A model generated the notes under the pieces. The model ran no database searches and was not told the origin of the DNA. It worked only from the letters and a program-made list of their open reading frames with translations. Both the position numbers and the translations under genes were made by a program. From Alphaproteobacteria bacterium (GTDB lineage: Bacteria > Pseudomonadota > Alphaproteobacteria > GCA-2731375), in assembly GCA_030746295.1 (NCBI GenBank), contig JASLMY010000067.1:1-20519 (forward strand): DNA of 20,519 nucleotides, given 5' to 3'. Positions 1-6,332 of the stretch are shown in pieces; the first letter of the stretch is position 1, and each line of letters begins with the position of its first letter.

Positions 1-308
1 CAAGGCAGGATAGCGTGCGACCTCGACCCGAGCGCCGTCCCGAGGCCACTGCCCCGCTGCCAGCGCCCATCGGCGTGGCCAAAATCCGCCACGCCGCCAC
101 ACCCGAGCCTCGAAACCGCCGCCGGCACAAAAAAAATCGCCGGCACCACTCCGAGATCCCGGCCCCTGACCACGAGCGCCCCCCAAAGAACCCCAAAATC
201 GCTACTCTAGAATCTTTCGTGACGAATCCGGGCTAATGCTTCACATTCCCTATCGTGTTGGAGCAGGATCACCTACGCGCAATCCTTATGGAAGAGGGGG
301 AGAGATCG
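1..308. other. Left-edge stretch with no supported gene
   Basis: I see no convincing coding region here. An open frame at 15-236 is dominated by Pro/Arg, has no recognisable domain and no good ribosome binding site, so I do not call it. A TAGAAT hexamer at 208-213 could be a -10 box for the small membrane protein that starts at 309, but no good -35 lies 16-18 bases upstream. The stretch around 120-150 carries an A-run between two GCCGGC hexamers, without a clear terminator structure. Confidence 0.5.
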
Positions 309-515
309 ATGATGAAGGAAATTGGCGATTTCCCGCTGTGGGCCGTCCTCTGTGGCCTCTTGCCGGCGGTCGTGGTGTTTTGGCTGGGGGTCGGCTATGC
401 GGGAACGCTTCTCGTCTATCTAGGCGTGACCGGCCTGCTCGCCGTCTTGAGCCAATTGGACTCCATCGAGCACGAGTTGAAGATCATGAACGAGCGGCAG
501 GGCGGCGGCGACTGA
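309..515 (+). CDS. Small two-helix membrane protein (hypothetical)
   Basis: A 68-residue protein of unknown function. It has a short charged N-terminus (MMKEIGDF), then two hydrophobic stretches at about residues 9-29 and 31-46 that should each span the membrane. The C-terminal tail is charged and probably helical (IEHELKIMNERQ) and ends in GGGD. I chose the ATG at 309 because a purine-rich Shine-Dalgarno stretch (GAAGAGGGGGAGAG) lies just upstream; an in-frame GTG at 255 is open but lacks one. The gene converges on the selenoprotein gene, which ends at 585. A short inverted repeat lies between them. I do not recognise the family. The tail suggests a cytoplasmic contact site, which is inference only. 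Confidence 0.6.
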   Translation: MMKEIGDFPLWAVLCGLLPAVVVFWLGVGYAGTLLVYLGVTGLLAVLSQLDSIEHELKIMNERQGGGD

Positions 516-518
516 CGC

Positions 519-545
519 TGTCGACGGCGGCCGGAGCGGTCGACA
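519..545. repeat. Inverted repeat between convergent genes
   Basis: TGTCGAC at 519-525 and GTCGACA at 539-545 are perfect 7-base inverted arms around a 13-base GC-rich loop, between the convergent 3' ends of the small membrane protein and the selenoprotein gene. There is no T-run, so an intrinsic terminator is only weakly supported. Confidence 0.3.
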
Positions 546-584
546 CCGTCGGTACCGTTCGCCGCGTTCCTGCCGCCGTCGCCG

Positions 585-1466
585 TCAGGCTTCCGCCGTG
601 GCCTTCTGATCCCGATAGCGTTGCTTGCGGGCTTCCCAGTTCGCGACCTGATTCTCCGAAAGAAACGGTTGCTCGGCGGTGAAGACCGTGGCCTTCCAGG
701 CCTCGCCGTGCGGCCAAGCGAGTGGTGCCTGCCAGGTTGTGCGCGGCGCCGTCGCCTGCTCCAAGAGGTCGAGGCCCATGGCGACGATCTGGCGTTGCAT
801 CGCTACGTTGCCGGGCTCGCCGCAGGGGCTGCCCAGGGGAAAGTCGACGAAGAGGAAGCGGGCAACGCCGCAATGCTCGACGATGTCGCGCGCCGCGCCG
901 ATAATTAGCGTCGGGATGCCGTTCGCTTCCAGGTGCCGGGCGACCAGACTCACGGTCTGGTGGCAGACCGGTCAGACCGGGGTCAGGATGGCGACGTCGG
1001 CCCCCGCCGCGAGCAGGCGCTCCAGCGCCAGGGGCGCCGTCGTCTCCTGCATCAGGCGTTTGGAATAGCCCCGGTTGAGGTTGAAGAATTCGTCGGTGAC
1101 GCCGCCGATGCGACCGGCCGCGACGCCTTCCCTAAGCCGGGTCAGCGGCAGGTAGGAATCGATGTCGTCCAGGCTGGTGGCGTAGCGGTCATAGCTCTCC
1201 TGGCGGCTGTAGAGATCGCTTGTCGGGCTGTCGAAGGGCAGCCCGTAGACGTTACCGACCGTGGTCTCGGCATCCGGGATCTCTTCGTCGTCGCCGCGCT
1301 TGGGCGAGACGTCCGAGGTCGACAGGAGCGCCACCCGCGATTCGGCCAAAGGCTTCGCCAGCGGGGTAAACGGCACCTCTTCGAAATGCGCCCAGACGTA
1401 AGGCTTCTCGTAGCCCTGGCCCAGGTAGTAGTCGCGAATGCGGTCCATATAACGGACGTGGGTCAT
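585..1466 (-). CDS. Glycine/sarcosine/betaine/D-proline reductase B-family selenoprotein (Sec165)
   Basis: Read through an in-frame TGA at 974-972, this is one 293-residue protein; without read-through it falls into two same-frame pieces of 164 and about 122 residues. The sequence around the TGA is ILTPV-U-PVCHQTVSLVARHL, giving a UxxC redox pair (Sec165, Cys168) at the end of a strand, as in the GrdB/PrdB family. Both halves look like intact family sequence, with no frame change. A SECIS-like hairpin follows the TGA (separate entry). The start ATG at 1466 has AAAGGA upstream; the final stop at 587-585 is also TGA but lacks such a hairpin. The MFS gene lies 76 bases upstream on the same strand, so the two are probably cotranscribed. 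GrdB and PrdB cleave C-N bonds reductively; the substrate here is unknown. No selenocysteine machinery genes lie in the window. A nonsense mutation is the alternative. Confidence 0.85.
943..974 (-). promoter_or_regulatory. Sec codon UGA with bacterial SECIS-like hairpin
   Basis: On the minus strand the TGA (974-972) is followed by a perfect 7-base-pair stem, ACCAGAC (961-955) with GTCTGGT (949-943), closing a 5-base loop CGTGA (954-950). The loop starts 18 bases after the TGA and has G as its second base, followed by U. Known bacterial SECIS elements sit inside the coding region, with the apical loop roughly 16-37 bases after UGA and a G among the first two loop bases; E. coli fdhF has about the same spacing. 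Two further pairs form below a 1x1 mismatch. The element would recruit SelB with Sec-tRNA. Confidence 0.75.
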
Positions 1467-1542
1467 GCGGCGTCCTTTCGTGGCGTTCGGCGTCTGTCTC
1501 GATTGTCGGGTCTCGGCGCGGCCATGGCAACCATTGCGCTCT

Positions 1543-2799
1543 CTAGTCCAACCTCGGCGCCTTGAGAAAGAGCGCCGCCACGGCGCAGCCGGCGGGAATG
1601 ACGGCGAGAAGCCGTAGCGTCAGGTCATAGTCGCCCAAGAGGTCGATCGCGAGGCCGAGCGGCAAGGGTCCGAGCGAGGCGCCGACGATGCCGATCATCT
1701 GTCCGGTGCCTTGGATCTGGCCCAGGTGCCGGCGGCCGAAGAAGCGCGGCCACATGAACGAGAAGTAGGTCATGGTGACGCCGTTGTTGAGGCCGAAGAC
1801 GATCGCATAGCCGACCGCACCCCAAAGCCCCTCGACGAAGGTCACCGAGATCAACGAGGCCACCATCACAAGCAAGCCGCCGAAGAACATCCATTTGGTC
1901 TCGAAGCGGTCCAGCATCCGCCCGACGATCGGCATCGCGAGGGCGGCGACGATGCCGGTGACGGCGAACATGTTCGCCGCCGTTTGCGCGTCCAGGCCGT
2001 GGCGAGTGAGGATGCCCTTGTTCTCGACGTGCAGCGCGGTCACCAGCATGGAGAGCGAGGCCAAGCCGGCGGCCAGGATGTAGAAGGCCGGCGTGCGTAG
2101 CGCCTCGGCCAGCGTCAGGCCGCTCGGCTCGGCCCGTGGCGCACCCTCGGCCGAGCCCGGTCGGCCGTCCGCCGCCAGGCCGACGTCCTCCGGCCGGTTG
2201 TAGAGCAGCAACAAGGCCGGCGGCAGCAGCAGAACCCATGTGGCGATGCCGAGCCAAACCCAGGTCTGGCGCCAGCCCAGCCATTCGATCAGCCATTGCA
2301 CCAACGGCGGATGCAGTGCGATCGAGATCGGAAAGCCCAAGGCCATGCAACCGAGCGCGAAGCCGCGCCGGCGCTCGAACCAGTGCGAGACCATGTTGGC
2401 GCAGTTCAGCATCAGCGAGCCTTGGCCGAGGAAGCGCAGCGCCGCGAAGCCGAGCGCCAGATAGAGCCAGCCGGTGGCGAAGCCGAACAGAATGCAGGCG
2501 AGGCCGAGGCCGCCGACCACGATGGAGAGCATGCCCGCTGGCCCGTGCCGGTCCACCAGCCGGCCCATCCTCGGCAACAACAGGGCGGCGACCAGCGTCG
2601 CGCCGCCATAGGCCAGCGCGATGGAGGTGCGCGAGAGGCCGAGCTCGGCCGAGATCGGGTCGAAGAAGAGGCCGATCAGGTGCGACTGCCCCGGCCCGGT
2701 GCCGAACATCACCAGCGAGGCGACGGCGACCACGACCCAGCCGTAGAAGACCCGTCCCGCGAGACGATCGAAGAGGGAGGCGCGTAGCTGGTGGTGCAT
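1543..2799 (-). CDS. MFS transporter, monocarboxylate (MCT/OFA)-like
   Basis: A 418-residue major facilitator superfamily protein with 12 predicted membrane helices in two halves, which is the usual length. The N-terminal YGWVVVAVASLVMF, with a following FFDPISAELGLSRT stretch, is typical of MCT/OFA-like carboxylate transporters. GRLVDRHG in the loop between helices 2 and 3 is the MFS motif-A region, repeated in the second half as GRMLDRFETK. A hydrophilic central loop (about residues 200-230) separates the halves. The start ATG at 2799 lacks a strong ribosome binding site; a promoter-like pair lies at 2887-2859. The next gene downstream is the selenoprotein, so this transporter may import its substrate or a related organic acid; that is inference from position. 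The substrate cannot be read from the sequence. Confidence 0.85.
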   Translation of the reverse strand: MHHQLRASLFDRLAGRVFYGWVVVAVASLVMFGTGPGQSHLIGLFFDPISAELGLSRTSIALAYGGATLVAALLLPRMGRLVDRHGPAGMLSIVVGGLGLACILFGFATGWLYLALGFAALRFLGQGSLMLNCANMVSHWFERRRGFALGCMALGFPISIALHPPLVQWLIEWLGWRQTWVWLGIATWVLLLPPALLLLYNRPEDVGLAADGRPGSAEGAPRAEPSGLTLAEALRTPAFYILAAGLASLSMLVTALHVENKGILTRHGLDAQTAANMFAVTGIVAALAMPIVGRMLDRFETKWMFFGGLLVMVASLISVTFVEGLWGAVGYAIVFGLNNGVTMTYFSFMWPRFFGRRHLGQIQGTGQMIGIVGASLGPLPLGLAIDLLGDYDLTLRLLAVIPAGCAVAALFLKAPRLD

Positions 2800-3134
2800 G
2801 GTCGGATTCGGAACGCGGGTCGTGCCGTCCGGGCGGGCGGCCTCGGAATGGGAGGGCTATTCTAGCCCACTCCGGCCCGGGCGATAACGGTCAACCTCGG
2901 GCGACGGGACATACTTGACGGCGGTCAATGCATTTCTTCCGGCGCCGGCAAAGAATGGCGACGTCGAATGGTTCCGACACTCCCTGCCTGCCGCTTGGCT
3001 TCCTCCCTCCGCCACGCGGCTTTTTCTTGGGCGCTCGCGGCGGCCTCGGCGGGCGGCCTGCGGCAATTGGTCGCGAACGCTCGGTGGAGAGCCGCAGGGC
3101 CGCGCGGTGCCAACTTTGCAGCGTTCTACGGTAG
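2800..3134. other. Intergenic stretch between tRNA-Cys and MFS gene
   Basis: Apart from the candidate MFS promoter (2859-2887) I find no gene here. Several frames stay open in both strands because of high GC, but the translations are Arg/Ala/Pro rich, overlap each other and show no domain. No clear intrinsic terminator for the minus-strand tRNA gene is visible. Confidence 0.5.
2859..2887 (-). promoter_or_regulatory. Candidate promoter for MFS-selenoprotein pair
   Basis: On the minus strand TTATCG (2887-2882) and TAGAAT (2864-2859) are separated by 17 bases. The -10 box matches the sigma70 consensus at 5 of 6 positions and the -35 at 3 of 6. A better -35 (TTGACC, 2894-2889) is present but 24 bases from the -10. 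The predicted start would leave a leader of about 50 bases before the MFS gene. Confidence 0.45.
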
Positions 3135-3208
3135 TGGAGGCGCGGACCGGATTCGAACCGGTGTAAACGGATTTGCAATCCGCTGGATAGCCACTCTCCC
3201 ACCGCGCC
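3135..3208 (-). tRNA. tRNA-Cys (GCA)
   Basis: On the minus strand a full cloverleaf can be folded: acceptor stem GGCGCGG/CCGCGCC, D arm beginning GGGAG, an anticodon loop TTGCAAA with anticodon GCA on a GCGGA/TCCGT stem (one G-T pair), and a T arm ACCGG-TTCGAAT-CCGGT. The discriminator base is T (U73), characteristic of tRNA-Cys, and CCA is encoded. This tRNA decodes UGC and UGU. It is not the selenocysteine tRNA, which is longer and has anticodon UCA. Confidence 0.95.
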
Positions 3209-3261
3209 GGAGGGGGGTGAGGGGCGGACCCGAGAATTGGGCCGCCCGCTCTTGTCCGCTT

Positions 3262-3289
3262 ACTTAAGCCTCCGGCGGCGTCCGGTCAA
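3262..3289 (-). promoter_or_regulatory. Candidate promoter for tRNA-Cys
   Basis: On the minus strand TTGACC (3289-3284, 5 of 6 to the -35 consensus) is followed after 16 bases by TTAAGT (3267-3262, 3 of 6 to the -10). This lies about 54 bases upstream of the tRNA 5' end, a plausible distance. The weak -10 keeps confidence moderate. Confidence 0.4.
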
Positions 3290-3350
3290 CGGAGCCTCGG
3301 GGCCGTTCGGCGGCGCCGGCCGCTTCGGCTCCCATGCTCCAAGCGCGGCG

Positions 3351-3379
3351 TTGTCAGACGTCCCACCGGGACCTATAAC
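3351..3379 (+). promoter_or_regulatory. Sigma70-type promoter for methyltransferase gene
   Basis: TTGTCA (3351-3356) and TATAAC (3374-3379) each match the consensus at 5 of 6 positions and are exactly 17 bases apart. Transcription would start near 3386, giving a leader of about 29 bases before the ATG at 3415. This is the best promoter match I found in the window and could drive the methyltransferase and the genes behind it. Confidence 0.7.
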
Positions 3380-3414
3380 TCAGGCTCCAGACTCCACGAA
3401 TCGACGGTGAGCCG

Positions 3415-4068
3415 ATGGACGAGAGCCTGAGCCGGCGAGAGGCCATGGTCAACGGGCAGATCCGGCCCAACAAGGTGGTCGACGAGCGGATCACGGCCGC
3501 ACTTCTGGCGGTGCCGCGCGAGCCCTTCCTGCCCGGCCCGCTGCGCGGCGTCGCCTATCTCGACGAGGACATCGCGGTCGGCGAGGGCCGATACCTGATG
3601 GAGCCGGTCGCCTTCGCCCGGCTGCTGCAGGCGGCAGAGATCGGCGCCGACGACGTGGTCCTCGATATCGGCTGCGCCAGCGGCTATTCCTCCGCCGTCA
3701 TCGCCCGGCTGGCGAGCGCCGTCGTGGCGCTTGAGGCGGCACCCGAGCTCGGCGCCCGTGCCAACGAGATCCTGGCCGAGCTCGAGATCGACAACATCGC
3801 CGTCGTCGAAGGCCCGCTCGAGGCCGGCTATGCCGAGCAAGGCCCCTACGACGTCATCTTCATCGGCGGTGCGATCGAGCGGTTGCCCGAGGCGCTGCCC
3901 GAGCAGCTGGCCGAGGGTGGCCGGCTGGTCGTCGTCGAGCGCCGCGGCGGCATCGGCAGGGCGATGCGCTATGGCAAGCACGACGGTCTGGTCTCGGGGC
4001 TCGAGCTCTTCGACGCCCAGGTGGCCCTCCTGCCCGGCTTCGAGGCGCGGCCCGCCTTCGTCTTTTGA
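3415..4068 (+). CDS. Protein-L-isoaspartate O-methyltransferase family protein
   Basis: A 217-residue SAM-dependent methyltransferase of the PCMT family, whose members methylate abnormal isoaspartyl residues for repair. The N-terminal helix region (RREAMVNGQIRPNKVVDERI) and the VPREPFLP segment are typical of the short alphaproteobacterial relatives. SAM motif I is VLDIGCASGYSSAVIARL at about residues 82-99, followed by an acidic residue after strand 2 (VVALEAAPEL) and a motif II-like YDVIFIGGAIE. The C-terminus is a short beta region ending FEARPAFVF. In many Alphaproteobacteria a PCMT-like gene sits just before tolC, as here (88 bases apart). Whether these short forms repair isoaspartate is not certain, so I give no gene symbol. 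The ATG at 3415 has only a weak upstream GGTGAG. Confidence 0.85.
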   Translation: MDESLSRREAMVNGQIRPNKVVDERITAALLAVPREPFLPGPLRGVAYLDEDIAVGEGRYLMEPVAFARLLQAAEIGADDVVLDIGCASGYSSAVIARLASAVVALEAAPELGARANEILAELEIDNIAVVEGPLEAGYAEQGPYDVIFIGGAIERLPEALPEQLAEGGRLVVVERRGGIGRAMRYGKHDGLVSGLELFDAQVALLPGFEARPAFVF

Positions 4069-4090
4069 GATGCCTTTTGGGCGGCCGGAA

Positions 4091-4119
4091 GGCGTTTGAT
4101 CCCCGAACGCCGCTATACT
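4091..4119 (+). promoter_or_regulatory. Hairpin and -10-like box upstream of tolC-family gene
   Basis: GGCGTT (4091-4096) and AACGCC (4106-4111) form a perfect 6-base-pair stem with a 9-base loop. Immediately downstream TATACT (4114-4119) is a good -10 hexamer, but the -35 position (4091-4096, 17 bases upstream) is a poor match. The site could be a regulated promoter in which the inverted repeat is an operator, or a weak terminator for the preceding gene. Confidence 0.35.
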
Positions 4120-4156
4120 AGGGTCGCGGCAGAGAGTCGGCCGCAAGGAAGCCTGG

Positions 4157-5521
4157 ATGATGTTCGCTGTTGTCCGTCTGTTGGCGCGTTTGGTGCCGGT
4201 TCTCTTTGCGCCTCTGATCTTCCTCGAGGCGGCCACTGCCGAGACCATGCACGAGGCCTTGGCCAAGGCCTATGCCACCAGCCCCGACCTGCGCGAGGCG
4301 CGGGCCGCGCTTCGGGTCCTCGACGAAGGCGTGCCGCAGGCACTCGCCGGCTGGCGGCCGACGCTCTCGGTCAGTGGTAGCGGTGGCGTCGAGCGTTCGG
4401 ATAGCAGCGTCTCCACCACCCAATCTCTGACCCCACTCAGCGGTCAATTCGACATCAGCCAGCCGCTCTATAGCGGCGGCGCGACGGTCGCCGGCACGCA
4501 ACAGGCGGAGAACCTGGTCCTGGCTTCTCGCGCTGACCTGATAGAGACCGAGCAGCAGGTGCTGCTGGACGGTGTCACCGCCTATATGGACGTGCTGCGA
4601 GACCTGGCGCGTGTGCAGCTGAACGCCAACAACGAGCAGGTGCTTCGCCGACAGCTCGAGGCGACCACCGACCGCTTCGAGGTCGGCGAGGTGACACGTA
4701 CCGACGTCGCCCAGGCCGAGGCCCGTCTGGCCCGAACCGTCGCCGAGCGCCTCGAGGCCGAAGGGCAACTGGCCGTCAGCAGCGCGACTTATGAAAGGGT
4801 CGTCGGCACCCAACCGCAGAGTCTGACCGCTGCCCCGCCGCTGCCCTCGATGCCGGCGTCGCTCAGGGACGGGCTCGGCATCGGCTTGGAGGAAAACCCG
4901 CGAATCGTCAGCGCCAGCTTCGCTGAGCGGGCGGCGAACGACGCCGTCAGGGTCGCCTTTGCAGAGGTCCTGCCCACGGTCGATCTGGCGGGCCAGGTCG
5001 TGCGCTCGCGCGAGACTAGTCTCGAGAACGTCTCCTCGGAAAGCGAATCGCTGCTGGCCCGGGTCACCATCCCCATCTATCAGGCCGGTCTCGTCCACGC
5101 TCAGGTCCGCGAGGCAAAGGAATTCCGCAACCAACGCCGCATTCAGGTCGAACGGGTTCGCCGCGAGGTCGTCGAGCTCATTACTCAGGCCTGGGAGCTG
5201 CTGGAGACGGCACGCTCGAACGTCAAGGCCCGTCTGGAAGAGGTCAGGGCGAACGAGATCGCCCTCGAAGGCGTGCGCCAGGAAGCCGCCGTCGGCTCGC
5301 GCACGACGCTCGATGTACTGGACGCCGAGCAAGAGCTCCTTGACGCCCGTGTCGCCCTGGTGGTGGCCGAGCGCAACGAGTACGTCGCCGGCTTCACGCT
5401 TTTGTCGGCGATCGGGCGGTTGACCGCGGCTGGGCTCGGCGTGCCGGTAGACGCCTACGATCCGACCGTCCACTACAACAGGGTCCGCGACCGGTATTGG
5501 GGTTGGGACGAGGCGCAATAA
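4157..5521 (+). CDS. tolC: TolC-family outer-membrane efflux protein
   Basis: A 454-residue outer-membrane channel component used by tripartite efflux pumps or type I secretion. It has an N-terminal signal peptide (hydrophobic core LVPVLFAPLIFL) with likely cleavage after ATA at residue 28. Two repeated halves follow: the first begins with MHEALAKAYATSPDLREARA, the second around LGIGLEENPRIVSASFAERAA. Each has long amphipathic helices that would build the periplasmic tunnel, and a beta segment (GWRPTLSVSGSGGVE; FAEVLPTVDLAGQVV) that contributes strands to the barrel. Motifs such as FDISQPLYSGG and VGSRTTLDVLDAEQELLDARV are classic TolC features. AAGGAAG lies about 7 bases before the ATG at 4157; an ATG at 4160 is nearly equivalent. 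No inner-membrane pump or adaptor gene is nearby, so the partner is encoded elsewhere. Confidence 0.92.
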   Translation: MMFAVVRLLARLVPVLFAPLIFLEAATAETMHEALAKAYATSPDLREARAALRVLDEGVPQALAGWRPTLSVSGSGGVERSDSSVSTTQSLTPLSGQFDISQPLYSGGATVAGTQQAENLVLASRADLIETEQQVLLDGVTAYMDVLRDLARVQLNANNEQVLRRQLEATTDRFEVGEVTRTDVAQAEARLARTVAERLEAEGQLAVSSATYERVVGTQPQSLTAAPPLPSMPASLRDGLGIGLEENPRIVSASFAERAANDAVRVAFAEVLPTVDLAGQVVRSRETSLENVSSESESLLARVTIPIYQAGLVHAQVREAKEFRNQRRIQVERVRREVVELITQAWELLETARSNVKARLEEVRANEIALEGVRQEAAVGSRTTLDVLDAEQELLDARVALVVAERNEYVAGFTLLSAIGRLTAAGLGVPVDAYDPTVHYNRVRDRYWGWDEAQ

Positions 5522-5623
5522 CGCCGTCTCCGCGTTACGGGGCCGTGTCATCGTGGATGGTTTTTTAACCTTTCTTGCCGTAACTTGCCCCTGCTTTCGA
5601 TTCTCCGGCCCGAGGATGCGTAG

Positions 5624-6244
5624 ATGAGCAACGCTGAGTCCGAGCAAGAACCGTCAATGGAGGACATCCTGGCCTCCATTCGCCGGATTATTTCCGACGA
5701 CGATGGCGGAGAAGCGGCGGAAGAAGGCGACGGCGCGGTCGAGCAAACGGCCGACGAGACGCCGGAGGTCGCTGCGGTGGCGGAAGTGGCTGCCGTCGAA
5801 GACGAACCCGCCGAGGACGAGGCCGCTGAGGACGAAGACGACATCCTGGAGCTGACCGAGGTGCTGGACGAGGCGCCTGAGCCTGAGCCGGATCCCGAGC
5901 CCGAACCGGAAGACGAGCCCGAGCCCGAGCCTGATCTCGAACCCGACTTCGACGCCGTCGCGGCGATCGAGCCGACGAACGAGGCACCGGCCGATGGCGA
6001 TAGCGCCATCGTCTCCGATTTGGCCGCCTTCGACGCGGCTGCCTCGCTATCCGATCTCGCCGGTGCGGTGAGCGACGCCAAGGGCGTGCGCATGGGCTCC
6101 GGCCACAAGACCCTCGAGGAGTTGGTCAAGGAATTGTTGCGTCCGATGCTGAAGGAATGGCTCGACGACAATCTGCCGACACTGGTAGAATGTCTGGTAG
6201 AGCGGGAAATCAATCGGATTTCCGGCAGAGCCGAGGACGAATAG
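5624..6244 (+). CDS. popZ: Polar organizing protein PopZ (DUF2497)
   Basis: A 206-residue PopZ-family protein. In Caulobacter, PopZ assembles a polar matrix that anchors the chromosomal ParB-parS centromere and recruits cell-cycle regulators. The N-terminal partner-binding helix is clear (SMEDILASIRRIISDDDGG, residues 11-29). A long disordered acidic linker follows (about 30-125), with Glu/Asp-Pro dipeptide repeats at about 86-109. The C-terminal oligomerisation region spans about 160-206 (LEELVKELLRPMLKEWLDDN and a final helix). Both ends match the family; the linker is variable in length between species. GAGGA lies about 7 bases before the ATG. A GATTC (GANTC, the CcrM methylation motif of Alphaproteobacteria) lies at 5599-5603. 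It sits between tolC and valS, the usual order. Confidence 0.9.
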   Translation: MSNAESEQEPSMEDILASIRRIISDDDGGEAAEEGDGAVEQTADETPEVAAVAEVAAVEDEPAEDEAAEDEDDILELTEVLDEAPEPEPDPEPEPEDEPEPEPDLEPDFDAVAAIEPTNEAPADGDSAIVSDLAAFDAAASLSDLAGAVSDAKGVRMGSGHKTLEELVKELLRPMLKEWLDDNLPTLVECLVEREINRISGRAEDE

Positions 6245-6332
6245 CAACAACGACCGACCGGGACCGGCCCGGACGCCGCGACCGCGGTGCCAGACCAATC
6301 TATCAATCAGACCTCGAGGTAAGGGTTCAGCG

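Noticed and set aside
15..236. A 73-residue Pro/Arg-rich frame at the left edge
   Set aside because: No domain, no ribosome binding site, and composition typical of non-coding GC-rich sequence.
585..1466. Treating the TGA-interrupted gene as a pseudogene or sequencing error
   Set aside because: The break is a single in-frame stop with no frameshift, both halves look intact, the position falls in the family's redox motif, and a SECIS-like hairpin follows at the right distance.
3135..3208. A selenocysteine tRNA serving the nearby selenoprotein
   Set aside because: The anticodon is GCA and the length and arms are those of an ordinary tRNA-Cys.
5554..5585. A full CtrA binding site before popZ
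   Set aside because: Only one TTAACC half-site is present; no second TTAA at the required 7-base spacing.
5880..5945. A separate tandem DNA repeat within popZ
   Set aside because: It is the Glu/Asp-Pro dipeptide linker normal for PopZ, encoded by repetitive codons.
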